DNA of 64,000 nucleotides, taken from Ehrlichia ruminantium. Lineage in GTDB: Bacteria > Pseudomonadota > Alphaproteobacteria > Rickettsiales > Anaplasmataceae. This document shows positions 41,017 through 48,818 of this stretch, one piece after another (within the stretch, counting starts at the first letter, position 1; each line of letters opens with the position of its first letter). The stretch lies in assembly GCF_009728835.1 (NCBI RefSeq), contig NZ_CP033455.1, positions 943,568-1,007,567 of the forward strand. The letters are read 5' to 3'. The position numbers and the translations under genes are program-made. A model generated the notes under the pieces. The model made no database searches, was not told the origin of the DNA, and worked only from the letters and a program-made list of their open reading frames with translations.

Positions 41017-41615
41017 AAACATTACAAAAATAGCCAATTTTACTGAACATACAGTAAAAAGCCTATTACTATTACTATAACAAGACAAAATTATATAGTA
41101 AAACAATACTTTATTATCAATTTTTCTCACAACATTGATTAATATTCCATATGCTAAGTTCATAAAACCATTTACCAATAATGATAATCTCTAATTCTCA
41201 ATACAGAATAGATTTATATTTATTCTATGTTTGTTTTATGGATCTAATACTTTAAAAAGCAACAAGATCTAGTCTTGGCCTTTTAGCTCTAGGTTTTATA
41301 AATCGTGTTTTTCTATACAATTTGACAATACATCATTAAGTTCACAGTCATTAATTTTTCCCCCACAAACGCAATTTTTTAATACTAATATTTTATCTTT
41401 TGATGAGTTAAAAATTTGAGAAGAAATAGTAAAAACTTTACCATTAGTAGACCCGTACACTCAACAATCTTTTAAAACATTCTATTACATAACAATTAAC
41501 ACACAAAACATACCCTACATAACAAAAAAATTAAAATAAAAATATTACGTTATTTTTATCATCAATTAATAATGATAAGAATACACAGACTTAAAATCTA
41601 CATTTATAGGAATCA
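41017..41615. other. Convergent gap containing a decayed gene
   Basis: 600 bp between hemH and zapE. The centre (41252-41460, minus strand) keeps protein-like sequence and is listed as a pseudogene. The flanks show nothing recognisable. Confidence 0.5.
41252..41460 (-). pseudogene. Probable frameshifted gene remnant of unknown family
   Basis: On the minus strand a frame from a GTG at 41460 reads VYGSTNGKVFTISSQIF and continues KILVLKNCVCGGKINDCELN, stopping at 41296. In the next frame the sequence continues as RFIKPRAKRPRLDLVAF and stops at 41252. One extra A in the five-A run (T run at 41308-41312 on the plus strand) would join the two as ...SNCIEKTRFIKPRAKRP.... The polar, non-repetitive composition looks like a real protein C-terminus. 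No start with a ribosome site is visible, so it is probably a truncated pseudogene. Family unknown. Confidence 0.45.
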
Positions 41616-42689
41616 CTACCCCGCATTATCAGAATAAGACTTAGATCGCATTTCTATTAAACGTGAAATTGTACGTTGAAAATCTACAGGAATATCACAT
41701 GAATAATACAATGATTGAGGCTCAGCAGCTAGAGAACAGAATATCTTTGTTTTATTTTCATATAATTCATCAACTAAAATAGTAAATCTACTCATTTCAT
41801 TACGATTATAGAAATCAAAAATAGGAATTCCTGCAATAAATATTACCGAAAAATTACGTACTATTTCTTGATAATCAGAAACCCATAAAGGCTGACCACA
41901 TAGTTCATGAAAATCAAACCACGCTATATTACCGCATACCCTATTCACTTTAATATTCCTGCCTAAAACACATAATGTCATAGGCCTCACTTCTCGATTA
42001 TCTACCATACTAACAAATAGGTTAGATAACCTATGATAAGAATGATCACCTATAAAATATACATCTTTTATTCCTAAACCTTTTATAGTACGATAATCTT
42101 GCTTCCCAGACAAATGTATAACATGCATTCTATCCATAATTAACGATATGGCTGGTTCAAAAGATTTTCTCTGTATACCATCTTGATAAAGCTCTACAGG
42201 AGCATAGTTTGAAGTCATCATAACAATAATTTTCTGATCGAAAATAATAGAAAACAACCTATATAATATCATAGCATCACAGATGTCATACACTTGAATC
42301 TCATCTAAAAACAATAAATCTATATTATGACACATTGTTTTTGCAACTTTATAAAGTGGATCCTTAATACAAGAAGATCTAAATTCATGTAGCAAACAAT
42401 GTATTTCTTTCATAAATTGATTAAAATGCTGTCTTTTTTTATTCTCTATCTTACAAGTACTATAATATAGGTCTGTAACCATTGACTTTCCTCTGCCAAC
42501 TTTGCCATATATGTATATACCAACTTTTTTTAGTTTCTTTTTTATTGGCAGAACAGAGCAAATATTTTGAATAGTCAAATAAGGTAAAAACTGTTCTAAT
42601 AATTTCACTTGTTGTTCATCGTAAGTAATTTTACCACTATCTACCATAGAATAATAAGTAGCAAAAACCTCACCTATCTTTCTGTTCAT
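41616..42689 (-). CDS. zapE: ZapE/AFG1-family ATPase
   Basis: P-loop ATPase of the AFG1/LACE1 family; in gammaproteobacteria ZapE acts at the division ring, while the mitochondrial relative handles respiratory-chain proteins. Walker A is GKVGRGKS (62-69) and Walker B is LLFLDEIQ (D129-E130), followed by the family segments MMTSNYAPVELYQDGIQR and SFEPAISLIMDRMHV. The 357-residue length is normal. Which of the two roles applies here cannot be read from the sequence. Confidence 0.88.
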   Translation of the reverse strand: MNRKIGEVFATYYSMVDSGKITYDEQQVKLLEQFLPYLTIQNICSVLPIKKKLKKVGIYIYGKVGRGKSMVTDLYYSTCKIENKKRQHFNQFMKEIHCLLHEFRSSCIKDPLYKVAKTMCHNIDLLFLDEIQVYDICDAMILYRLFSIIFDQKIIVMMTSNYAPVELYQDGIQRKSFEPAISLIMDRMHVIHLSGKQDYRTIKGLGIKDVYFIGDHSYHRLSNLFVSMVDNREVRPMTLCVLGRNIKVNRVCGNIAWFDFHELCGQPLWVSDYQEIVRNFSVIFIAGIPIFDFYNRNEMSRFTILVDELYENKTKIFCSLAAEPQSLYYSCDIPVDFQRTISRLIEMRSKSYSDNAG

Positions 42690-42770
42690 AAAATAAACAT
42701 TTTTTCAAGACAATTTACTATACAAATTATTTTTATATTCCCAATGTTTTATTCTATATTTAGAATAAGT

Positions 42771-42829
42771 AAAATCTCAACTTGCAGATTATTAAACAGC
42801 AAAATTGAAAGTTATACAAGTTGAGATTT
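42771..42829. repeat. Dispersed hairpin repeat, copy 1
   Basis: A perfect 13-bp inverted repeat (AAATCTCAACTTG at 42772-42784, CAAGTTGAGATTT at 42817-42829) surrounds a 32-nt loop containing AAACAGCAAAATTGAA. The whole unit recurs at 44166-44226 with about 90% identity. This copy lies about 80 bp upstream of the zapE start and is not adjacent to any gene end, so it could be an orphan terminator or a small mobile hairpin. Confidence 0.8.
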
Positions 42830-43565
42830 CTAGTAACCTGATATGGAAACAAGCAAATAATTACACTCTATTCAAATAATATTGATGTTAAAATATTTTA
42901 AATTTACTAACCTTCATGACTGTATAAAACATTTCATCCAATCAAAAACATATAAGGTCAGATTCCTAATTATCTATAGAGAAATTAATAAACAGCTGTA
43001 TTTCTTAACACAACTGATATTATGATATCTCAAATTTATTACTTTGATTTCCTTACCAGAAATATAAATAATCAACACCATAAACATACAAACACAATAT
43101 TAACATAAATAGTTCTAATCAAAATGCATTGCCTACAGTTATAAAATGTTACAAAATATTACTTTGATCAACCTTAACTTATATATCCCTTTTGACTACT
43201 TCATACTACAAACGTTGATTTACATTATTATTACTAAAAGAAATTAGTTACAAGGTTTATAGACACTGTCATTGTTGATACAGGTTATAAAACTAAACAC
43301 ATCATACTTTTTGTCATATTCATAATAAATTTACGTCAGTATGACTATGAGTTACCAAAAATGAATTTCTCAAACCGTACTTATATCTAATAAAGTACTA
43401 TAAGAATCTTTACAAATAACATAACTAAGTACTTTTTTCTTATACTCAATTTGAAACATGACAAATTATATTATCAACAATATCACCTATTCACAGAAGT
43501 TCCTTTTTGTCATAAACTTAATATTCTTAATTTCATCTTTCTTGATCTCAACACACCCCAAATAG

Positions 43566-43853
43566 AAGAATCTACATAGAAAATAACCTGTAGTATATCA
43601 AGTAACATAGATACCTTTACAAATATAGTAACACATATTATCCCAAAACAAACCTACATCACTACTATACAAACAAATATGTTAGATCATTTATTTCTCA
43701 TCATCTTATATATCCTGAGTAAGAAAACCTATATACAAAATAGTCTGTAGTATATCAAGCAACATAGATACCTTTACAAATATAGTAACACATATTATCC
43801 TAAAACAAATCTACATCACTACTATACAAACATATTAGATACTTTATAACTTT
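43566..43853. repeat. Tandem duplication, period 157 bp, two copies
   Basis: The segment starting CTGTAGTATATCAAG recurs at 43588 and 43745 and continues through ACATAGATACCTTTACAAAT and CTACATCACTACTATACAAA with few changes. Noncoding. Confidence 0.9.
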
Positions 43854-44165
43854 TTAAAATTAGTTGTTACTATTTTACGATTCTGTAATTCTGTATAGAT
43901 CGAAATTATTTTATTATACAAATACATATAACTATCAATACCTATTACAATAACACTTAGTAAACAAAATTACAATTTTACTATTACAAAACTTCAAGAT
44001 TTTAATTTACATTACAATTTATGACAAATTACATAACCATATAAGATTATTATTCTATCAGCTAATAACAAAGGAAATTTTTAATAACTAATAACATTAC
44101 TAAATTGCACAGATACTATATTCTATTTATAAATGAGTAAACAATCACACGTAAAAAATATCACA

Positions 44166-44226
44166 AAATCTCAACTCGCAGATTATATTTAAAACAGCAA
44201 AATTGAAGTTATACAGGTTGAGATCT
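44166..44226 (-). terminator. Hairpin repeat copy 2, probable terminator of the 44.2-kb gene
   Basis: Inverted repeat ATCTCAAC (44168-44175) and GTTGAGAT (44217-44224) with the same loop sequence as copy 1 at 42771. It lies 8 bp beyond the stop of the minus-strand gene at 44234-44557, the position of a transcription terminator, although the T tract after the stem is short. Confidence 0.55.
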
Positions 44227-44233
44227 TCTCCTC

Positions 44234-44557
44234 TTATTTAGTTTCTATTTTAAACTTACTATCTGATATAATCTTTTTTGCCTTATTTTGTACACTTAGA
44301 GAACTATATCCAGCAAAATGACAAACGTTAACAAAATCTTGTGAATAATCATTAAACCAATTATTAGCTTTAATCTTTTCAATCTTATTCTCCATTCTTT
44401 TATAATTAGACGTTGAATCAATAATTGCTTGAAGTATTACTGCCTTCCATATTGACTGGTAAGACATATATTCTTCCGATAATTCATTATCGTGTACAGA
44501 ATCCACATCATTATATATACCATAATATTCATAAAGATTTAATATATCATAATTCAT
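44234..44557 (-). CDS. Small conserved protein of unknown function (intact copy)
   Basis: 107 residues. After an acidic, Tyr-rich N-terminus (MNYDILNLYEYYGIYNDVDS) comes SIWKAVILQAIIDSTSNYKR, then NNWFNDYSQDFVNVCHFAGY and a C-terminal VQNKAKKIISD. The pattern AV-LQA--D ... W ... S-DF--VC--AG ... V resembles a small family I know from alphaproteobacterial genomes (a charged helix, then a DF-VC-LAG motif), whose function is unknown. A decayed copy of its 5' end lies at 60714-60841 on the opposite strand. The start ATG at 44557 is supported by that copy, which conserves the upstream region. Confidence 0.65.
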   Translation of the reverse strand: MNYDILNLYEYYGIYNDVDSVHDNELSEEYMSYQSIWKAVILQAIIDSTSNYKRMENKIEKIKANNWFNDYSQDFVNVCHFAGYSSLSVQNKAKKIISDSKFKIETK

Positions 44558-45549
44558 AATTAACCTATATTATAAAAAATATTGTTATTCAAATCTTAGG
44601 AAAAATAAAAAGCAAGAATTGGATATAGCACTACAATTGCTATTCTTTGGAAAAAATTATTGGTGACTTAAAATATTTAAAATATATTCATCACAACTGT
44701 AATTATAAAAAATTACGAATATAGTAAGAAAAAATAATATTATTTTAATTTATAAATAATAGTTTTATAAACATATCTCTAATTAATTTATGTAGTAAAT
44801 AAATGCAACTATAATAAATATACCAACTTTGCTATAATAAAACTATTATACAATACACATGTCATTAGGCTGATCACATTTTATGATATAAAATACAATT
44901 TTTTCTATGTACAGAACATTGTTACATAAGTTTGATGCTATTTTTTTGAATATATAACAAAAGAATTTTCTATTCCTAGCTTTTACTAGTTCAACATATA
45001 CAAAATTTGAGTAACTATAAAATATATTTAAATTATTGATATTCAGAAATCATCCATAACACTAACAACTTCCATTCTTATTCTTTATATATACGCCATA
45101 AACTATAACAAAGAACATCGAATTCATATTTTCTATGTGTTCAATATCATGCAAAATTTGAATACTATGACACCATAAAGTATATTTCAACTTGGATATT
45201 TAGAAATTAATTTTATCACTAAACAACTTCCAAACCTACTCTTAAATACACAGCACTAACAACACTTACAACCTACACTTAAAGAAAACATAGAATTCAT
45301 ATTCTATAGAGCTTCAATACAATCATGTATTAGCTCTTTCTATTGTTATCAAAATAACAGTCCACTATATAAATTAACTACTCATTATTAAAAATTTTAC
45401 ATTTACCACCAAATGTTTAACATCTACATCAAGGTTAAATGTTCAATTTTACAGAATACAAATACAGCACGATATCAATCTAATTATCTCTACATTACAC
45501 TCACAACTCTAAAAAAACCGATTGCTGAGTGCCATGATATCACCATATC
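44558..45549. other. Gap with duplicated upstream region and a diverged repeat
   Basis: 44558-44800 is the upstream region of the 44.2-kb gene and is duplicated in inverted orientation near 60.6-60.97 kb. 44985-45322 holds an older tandem duplication. The rest shows nothing. Confidence 0.6.
44985..45322. repeat. Diverged tandem duplication, period about 150-175 bp
   Basis: Shared landmarks in order are CAAAATTTGA (45001 and 45152), a TATATTT...ATATT(C/T)AGAAAT block, CACTAA and CAACTTCCA, then GAATTCATATT(T)TCTAT(A/G)(T/G)(A/G)GxTTCAATA (45119 and 45293). The copies differ by many substitutions and indels, so this is an old duplication compared with the other arrays. Confidence 0.6.
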
Positions 45550-46407
45550 CTATTCTATACTAAGAGTAGGCTGAGCACCTTGTTCTGAGATAAGAGACAC
45601 TAACAAGTTATTTATTAATTTAATTTTCTGCTCATCAGATAAATTAATTTTATATTTTAGTTCAAAATGCTTTAGTATCTCATCTACCATAGTAATAGCA
45701 TTTCGCACTATATATCCCCTAGCATTAGTTATAGCCTTTGCTTGCTGCCTCCTTAACATAATCTGTGCTATCTCAGAAGAATAAGCTAAATGAGCAATTC
45801 GAGCATCTTCTACAACAATTCCCACAACACCTAATCTACTTTGTAATATATCACGTAATTTAGATGATATTTGTACAGAATTATTACGTAGTGACTCACT
45901 ATCATCTTCAGCATCATATGGATAACTACCAGCTAATTCTCTTACTGCTGTTTCACTTTGAATATTAATAAATTCCTGATAATCACCTACATTCAAACAT
46001 GCTTTTGCAGGACTAACAACTTTCCATACGACTACAGCTGCTATTTCTATTGGATTTCCATTAAAGTCATTTACTTTTATTTTACTTGTATTAATATTTC
46101 TTACTTTCAATGATATGGTTCTCATGCGCACAAACGGAACAGTCCAGAAAAACCCTGATTGAAATATAGTACCAATATAATTCCCAAAAAATTCAACAAC
46201 TTTAGCTTCATTTGGATTATTTACAAAAAACCCACTTGGAATAATCACTGTAGAAACTAATGCAAATAAAGACATTGGTAATACTACTACAAAATTTCCA
46301 TAATATATCCCAGAAACTAACAATAAAACATAAACAATAGTAGAAAATATTACTGACAGACCACTAACATAAGCTAGATTCTTATCACTGAACTCTTTAG
46401 CATTCAC
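45550..46407 (-). CDS. SPFH/Band-7 (stomatin-like) membrane protein
   Basis: 285 residues. Two N-terminal membrane segments (about 14-36 and 40-58) are followed by an SPFH domain: NEAKVVEFFGNYIGTIFQSG, then FFWTVPFVRMRTISLKVRN and the GVVGIVVEDARIAHLAYSSE strand, with LRRQQAKAITNARGYIV as the amphipathic helix. SPFH proteins scaffold membrane microdomains and often control membrane proteases, but no nfeD-like or protease partner lies next to this gene. Normal length. Confidence 0.85.
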   Translation of the reverse strand: MNAKEFSDKNLAYVSGLSVIFSTIVYVLLLVSGIYYGNFVVVLPMSLFALVSTVIIPSGFFVNNPNEAKVVEFFGNYIGTIFQSGFFWTVPFVRMRTISLKVRNINTSKIKVNDFNGNPIEIAAVVVWKVVSPAKACLNVGDYQEFINIQSETAVRELAGSYPYDAEDDSESLRNNSVQISSKLRDILQSRLGVVGIVVEDARIAHLAYSSEIAQIMLRRQQAKAITNARGYIVRNAITMVDEILKHFELKYKINLSDEQKIKLINNLLVSLISEQGAQPTLSIE

Positions 46408-47205
46408 AATAACTCCATATATTAACCATACATTCGAAAATCTTATAGATAAAATAATAAACTAACCATTACCCATAAATTAAAATACAGAACTAACCCC
46501 CTAATAATACTGCATACATGACAAAATAAACCAGTAAAAACATGTACCACAAATATATGATGAATCATCAGGACATTAGAGCAGAATTATAAAGTAATCT
46601 ATTATTCTATTCAGATTATTAAATTAGCAAAGTCATAATGACATTTCACATATGCAATACATAACTAAGTTTGTAAACAGACGATATACTTATCTATGAT
46701 TATACTATAAAAAATAGACTTATATAATCAACAAGTATTTCAGATTATGATCTAATTATAACAACACATTATTCAATATGAATATGTAACATTATGCATT
46801 CTACTTATACAAATAGCAATTTTCTTATAATTAATAACACTTATATATTAAGTTTAACTACATTACTTCATAGTAACAAAATTCATGATTATTTAGTATA
46901 ACTCAATAACTTAAAGTGCTTACCCATACATTTTAGATACAACACAATCCAAAATTATAACTTAATATCAAACCTACAATTCATAAATCATCCCACAGAT
47001 GTATAAGAGATCATCCCACAACTTCTGTAACCATAATTCACTGCCAAACCACAACTACCCATTAAATAAAGTTCTCAACACCTTTATCAAATGTTATAAA
47101 ATACCTAGCATCACAATTAATAAATCACATATTAGTAAAAATCTACACTAATATTATGCTTTATGAACCAAAAAACACATTACATAATTTTGTCACATAG
47201 TAACA
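46408..47205. other. Intergenic gap, no gene seen
   Basis: About 800 bp of A+T-rich sequence between two minus-strand genes. I see no coding frame, tandem repeat or RNA signature. Confidence 0.55.
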
Positions 47206-47661
47206 CTAATATTGCATTGTAATAATAGCACGCGCTATATCATCCCTACCATTTTTAACAGCTATACTTATCGGAGTATCATTATTATAGTTAGCAACAT
47301 TTGAATCAATACCCGTTGACAAAAGAAACCGTACTATATCCAATTTCCCATGTTTTACAGCATAAGTTAATAAAGTATCACCAAAACCTACAGTACGTAC
47401 TTGAGATGACATAGCAGATAAACTAACATCTAGTTCTTCAAGTTTATTAATTAAAGCACGCAACCCAGAAACATCATTATTTATGATACAATAAAAAAGC
47501 TGCGTACTATAATCTTTAATAGTATATAACCTGGGTAAATGATCATTCAGGTTATCATATTTACTTTTTTCAATTTCTGGAATAATACTTCTAATAAATG
47601 GCCATTTATAAGAAAAATTTGCTGTTTGTACCTTATTTACTGTTTCAGTATCAGTTTTTTT
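47206..47661 (-). CDS. Ankyrin-repeat segment, out-of-frame tail of the upstream exported protein
   Basis: The frame is open for 151 codons from 47661 to the stop at 47206 and has no plausible own start before a TTG at 47463. It reads KWPFIRSIIPEIEKSKYDNL, then LFYCIINNDVSGLRALINKL and two ankyrin repeats: GDTLLTYAVKHGKLDIVRFL followed by NDTPISIAVKNGRDDIARAI. The codons before 47463 are protein-like, so the coding region begins well upstream of that TTG. It abuts the acidic exported protein in the +1 frame at an A9 tract (47655-47663), so the two are best read as one gene broken, or switched, by one base. Ankyrin proteins are a known effector class in this family. Confidence 0.6.
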   Translation of the reverse strand, partial: KKTDTETVNKVQTANFSYKWPFIRSIIPEIEKSKYDNLNDHLPRLYTIKDYSTQLFYCIINNDVSGLRALINKLEELDVSLSAMSSQVRTVGFGDTLLTYAVKHGKLDIVRFLLSTGIDSNVANYNNDTPISIAVKNGRDDIARAIITMQY

Positions 47662-48116
47662 TTATCGTCATCTTTTTTTGTACTATCTTTTTTTTGTTGT
47701 GGTTTTTTACCTTCCTTTTTCTTTACTATTTCATTTGTACTAGGATCAGCATTAGTGTCTGTATTAGCAGATTTTTTCAATAGATCGTTGTCATCATATA
47801 CTTCCTCATCATGATCATCATCTTCAACTTGTCCATCCTGTACATCTCCTTGTTGATCAACAACATCATTATCTTCATCATCTATTTCATCTTCTTCATC
47901 ATAATTATATTCTCCATCTAAATAACCCTCATCCTCAGAATATAACTCATCATCTTCCTTATCATCTTGATTGTCTTGCTTGCCTTGAAATACATGGCCT
48001 TCTTTACCCTTAACTTTCACATCTAAAGAATTATCATCAGCATGAAAAGCATGTGCAATACCAACTGTAGCACTAACAAAACCTATTAAAACCATATTTA
48101 AAAATAATTTTTTCAT
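47637..48116 (-). CDS. Acidic exported protein (N-terminal half of a split gene)
   Basis: 159 residues in its own frame. A signal peptide MKKLFLNMVLIGFVSATVGI ends in AHA, with likely cleavage after residue 23. The mature part is extremely acidic (long Asp/Glu runs between about residues 50 and 115) and then Lys-rich (EIVKKKEGKKPQQKKDSTKK). The frame ends 13 codons after entering a GAC-GAT-A9 tract. With one extra A it would continue into the ankyrin segment and give 303 residues. The signal peptide resembles that of the small protein at 48498-48704. Acidic repeats and export suggest a surface or host-facing role, which is an inference. Confidence 0.7.
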   Translation of the reverse strand: MKKLFLNMVLIGFVSATVGIAHAFHADDNSLDVKVKGKEGHVFQGKQDNQDDKEDDELYSEDEGYLDGEYNYDEEDEIDDEDNDVVDQQGDVQDGQVEDDDHDEEVYDDNDLLKKSANTDTNADPSTNEIVKKKEGKKPQQKKDSTKKDDDKKKLILKQ

Positions 48117-48497
48117 AGAAAACTACCCACCAAACTACCCATGTTACAAAATATACTGTTATAAATATAATTTTTCATTAACATTCATAAATTTAAAAAT
48201 ATTAGTAATCATATATCATATACAGAATATTGCAACTAAACTGCTTTACTCTTCAATATGGATACCAACAAATAGCAAATTAATTATTAAAAAACCACTT
48301 TCTCCTATATACTTAGCATTAAAATATTAATATAAAAACTTAGGTATATAATTAAGTTATATACAATAGGTTAAAAACTAACCAAACAAAAAGATTATGT
48401 AAAATTACCAGCTTTATCTACATATTGACCTAAAAAAGTACTTTTTGTACATTATCTAACTTATATTTTCAAAAAGATATATCTAAATTTACATGTC
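48117..48497. other. Intergenic gap, no gene seen
   Basis: 380 bp between the two minus-strand exported-protein genes, A+T-rich, with no recognisable feature. The promoter of the acidic protein must lie here but cannot be placed. Confidence 0.5.
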
Positions 48498-48704
48498 TTA
48501 CCATATAGTGTCATAACCACAATCTACATACTTCTCACATTCGTCAAGGTATTCATTCCCTTTTTCAAAATCACTTTTAATTTTCCCTGCAACAGTTTTA
48601 TCATCATTATCTTGTTTGCTATCAGAATGTGTACTACATGAAATACTGGCTGTACTACTACTAATAAAGCCCATTAATACTATAAATAAAAATATTTTTT
48701 TCAT
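48498..48704 (-). CDS. Small exported protein with lipoprotein-like leader
   Basis: 68 residues from the ATG at 48704 (MKKIFLFIVLMGFISSSTAS), or up to 73 from a GTG at 48719. The leader resembles that of the acidic protein 0.4 kb away (MKK-F-----GF-S-T). Cys28 follows the hydrophobic stretch as in a lipoprotein, but the preceding residues (SIS) are not a standard lipobox. The mature part is polar and acidic (HSDSKQDNDDKTVAGKIKSD) with two further Cys in DECEKYVDCGYD. No family recognised. It is divergent from the helicase gene. Confidence 0.6.
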   Translation of the reverse strand: MKKIFLFIVLMGFISSSTASISCSTHSDSKQDNDDKTVAGKIKSDFEKGNEYLDECEKYVDCGYDTIW

Positions 48705-48725
48705 AAAGAACTTCATCACTAAAAG

Positions 48726-48771
48726 AATGTACTACCATAAGTATAATTAATGTACTACCATAAGTATAACT
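48726..48771. repeat. 23-bp direct repeat in a divergent promoter region
   Basis: AATGTACTACCATAAGTATAA occurs twice, at 48726 and 48749, in the 114-bp region between the small exported protein and the helicase gene. It could hold duplicated promoter or operator elements. Confidence 0.75.
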
Positions 48772-48818
48772 TATGATTAACAATTACATAGATTCCAAAA
48801 CTATACTAATTATACTTT

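Larger units (their letters stand above)
42690..44233. other. 1.5-kb gap with hairpin repeat and 157-bp duplication
   Basis: No coding frame is recognisable. It holds two copies of a 60-bp hairpin sequence (42771-42829 and 44166-44226) and a 157-bp tandem duplication (43566-43853), listed separately. Confidence 0.6.

Noticed and set aside
47539-47814. Frames antisense to the acidic/ankyrin gene (Phe/Ser-rich translations)
   Set aside because: Mirror images of the Asp/Glu/Lys-rich coding strand; low complexity and no start signals.
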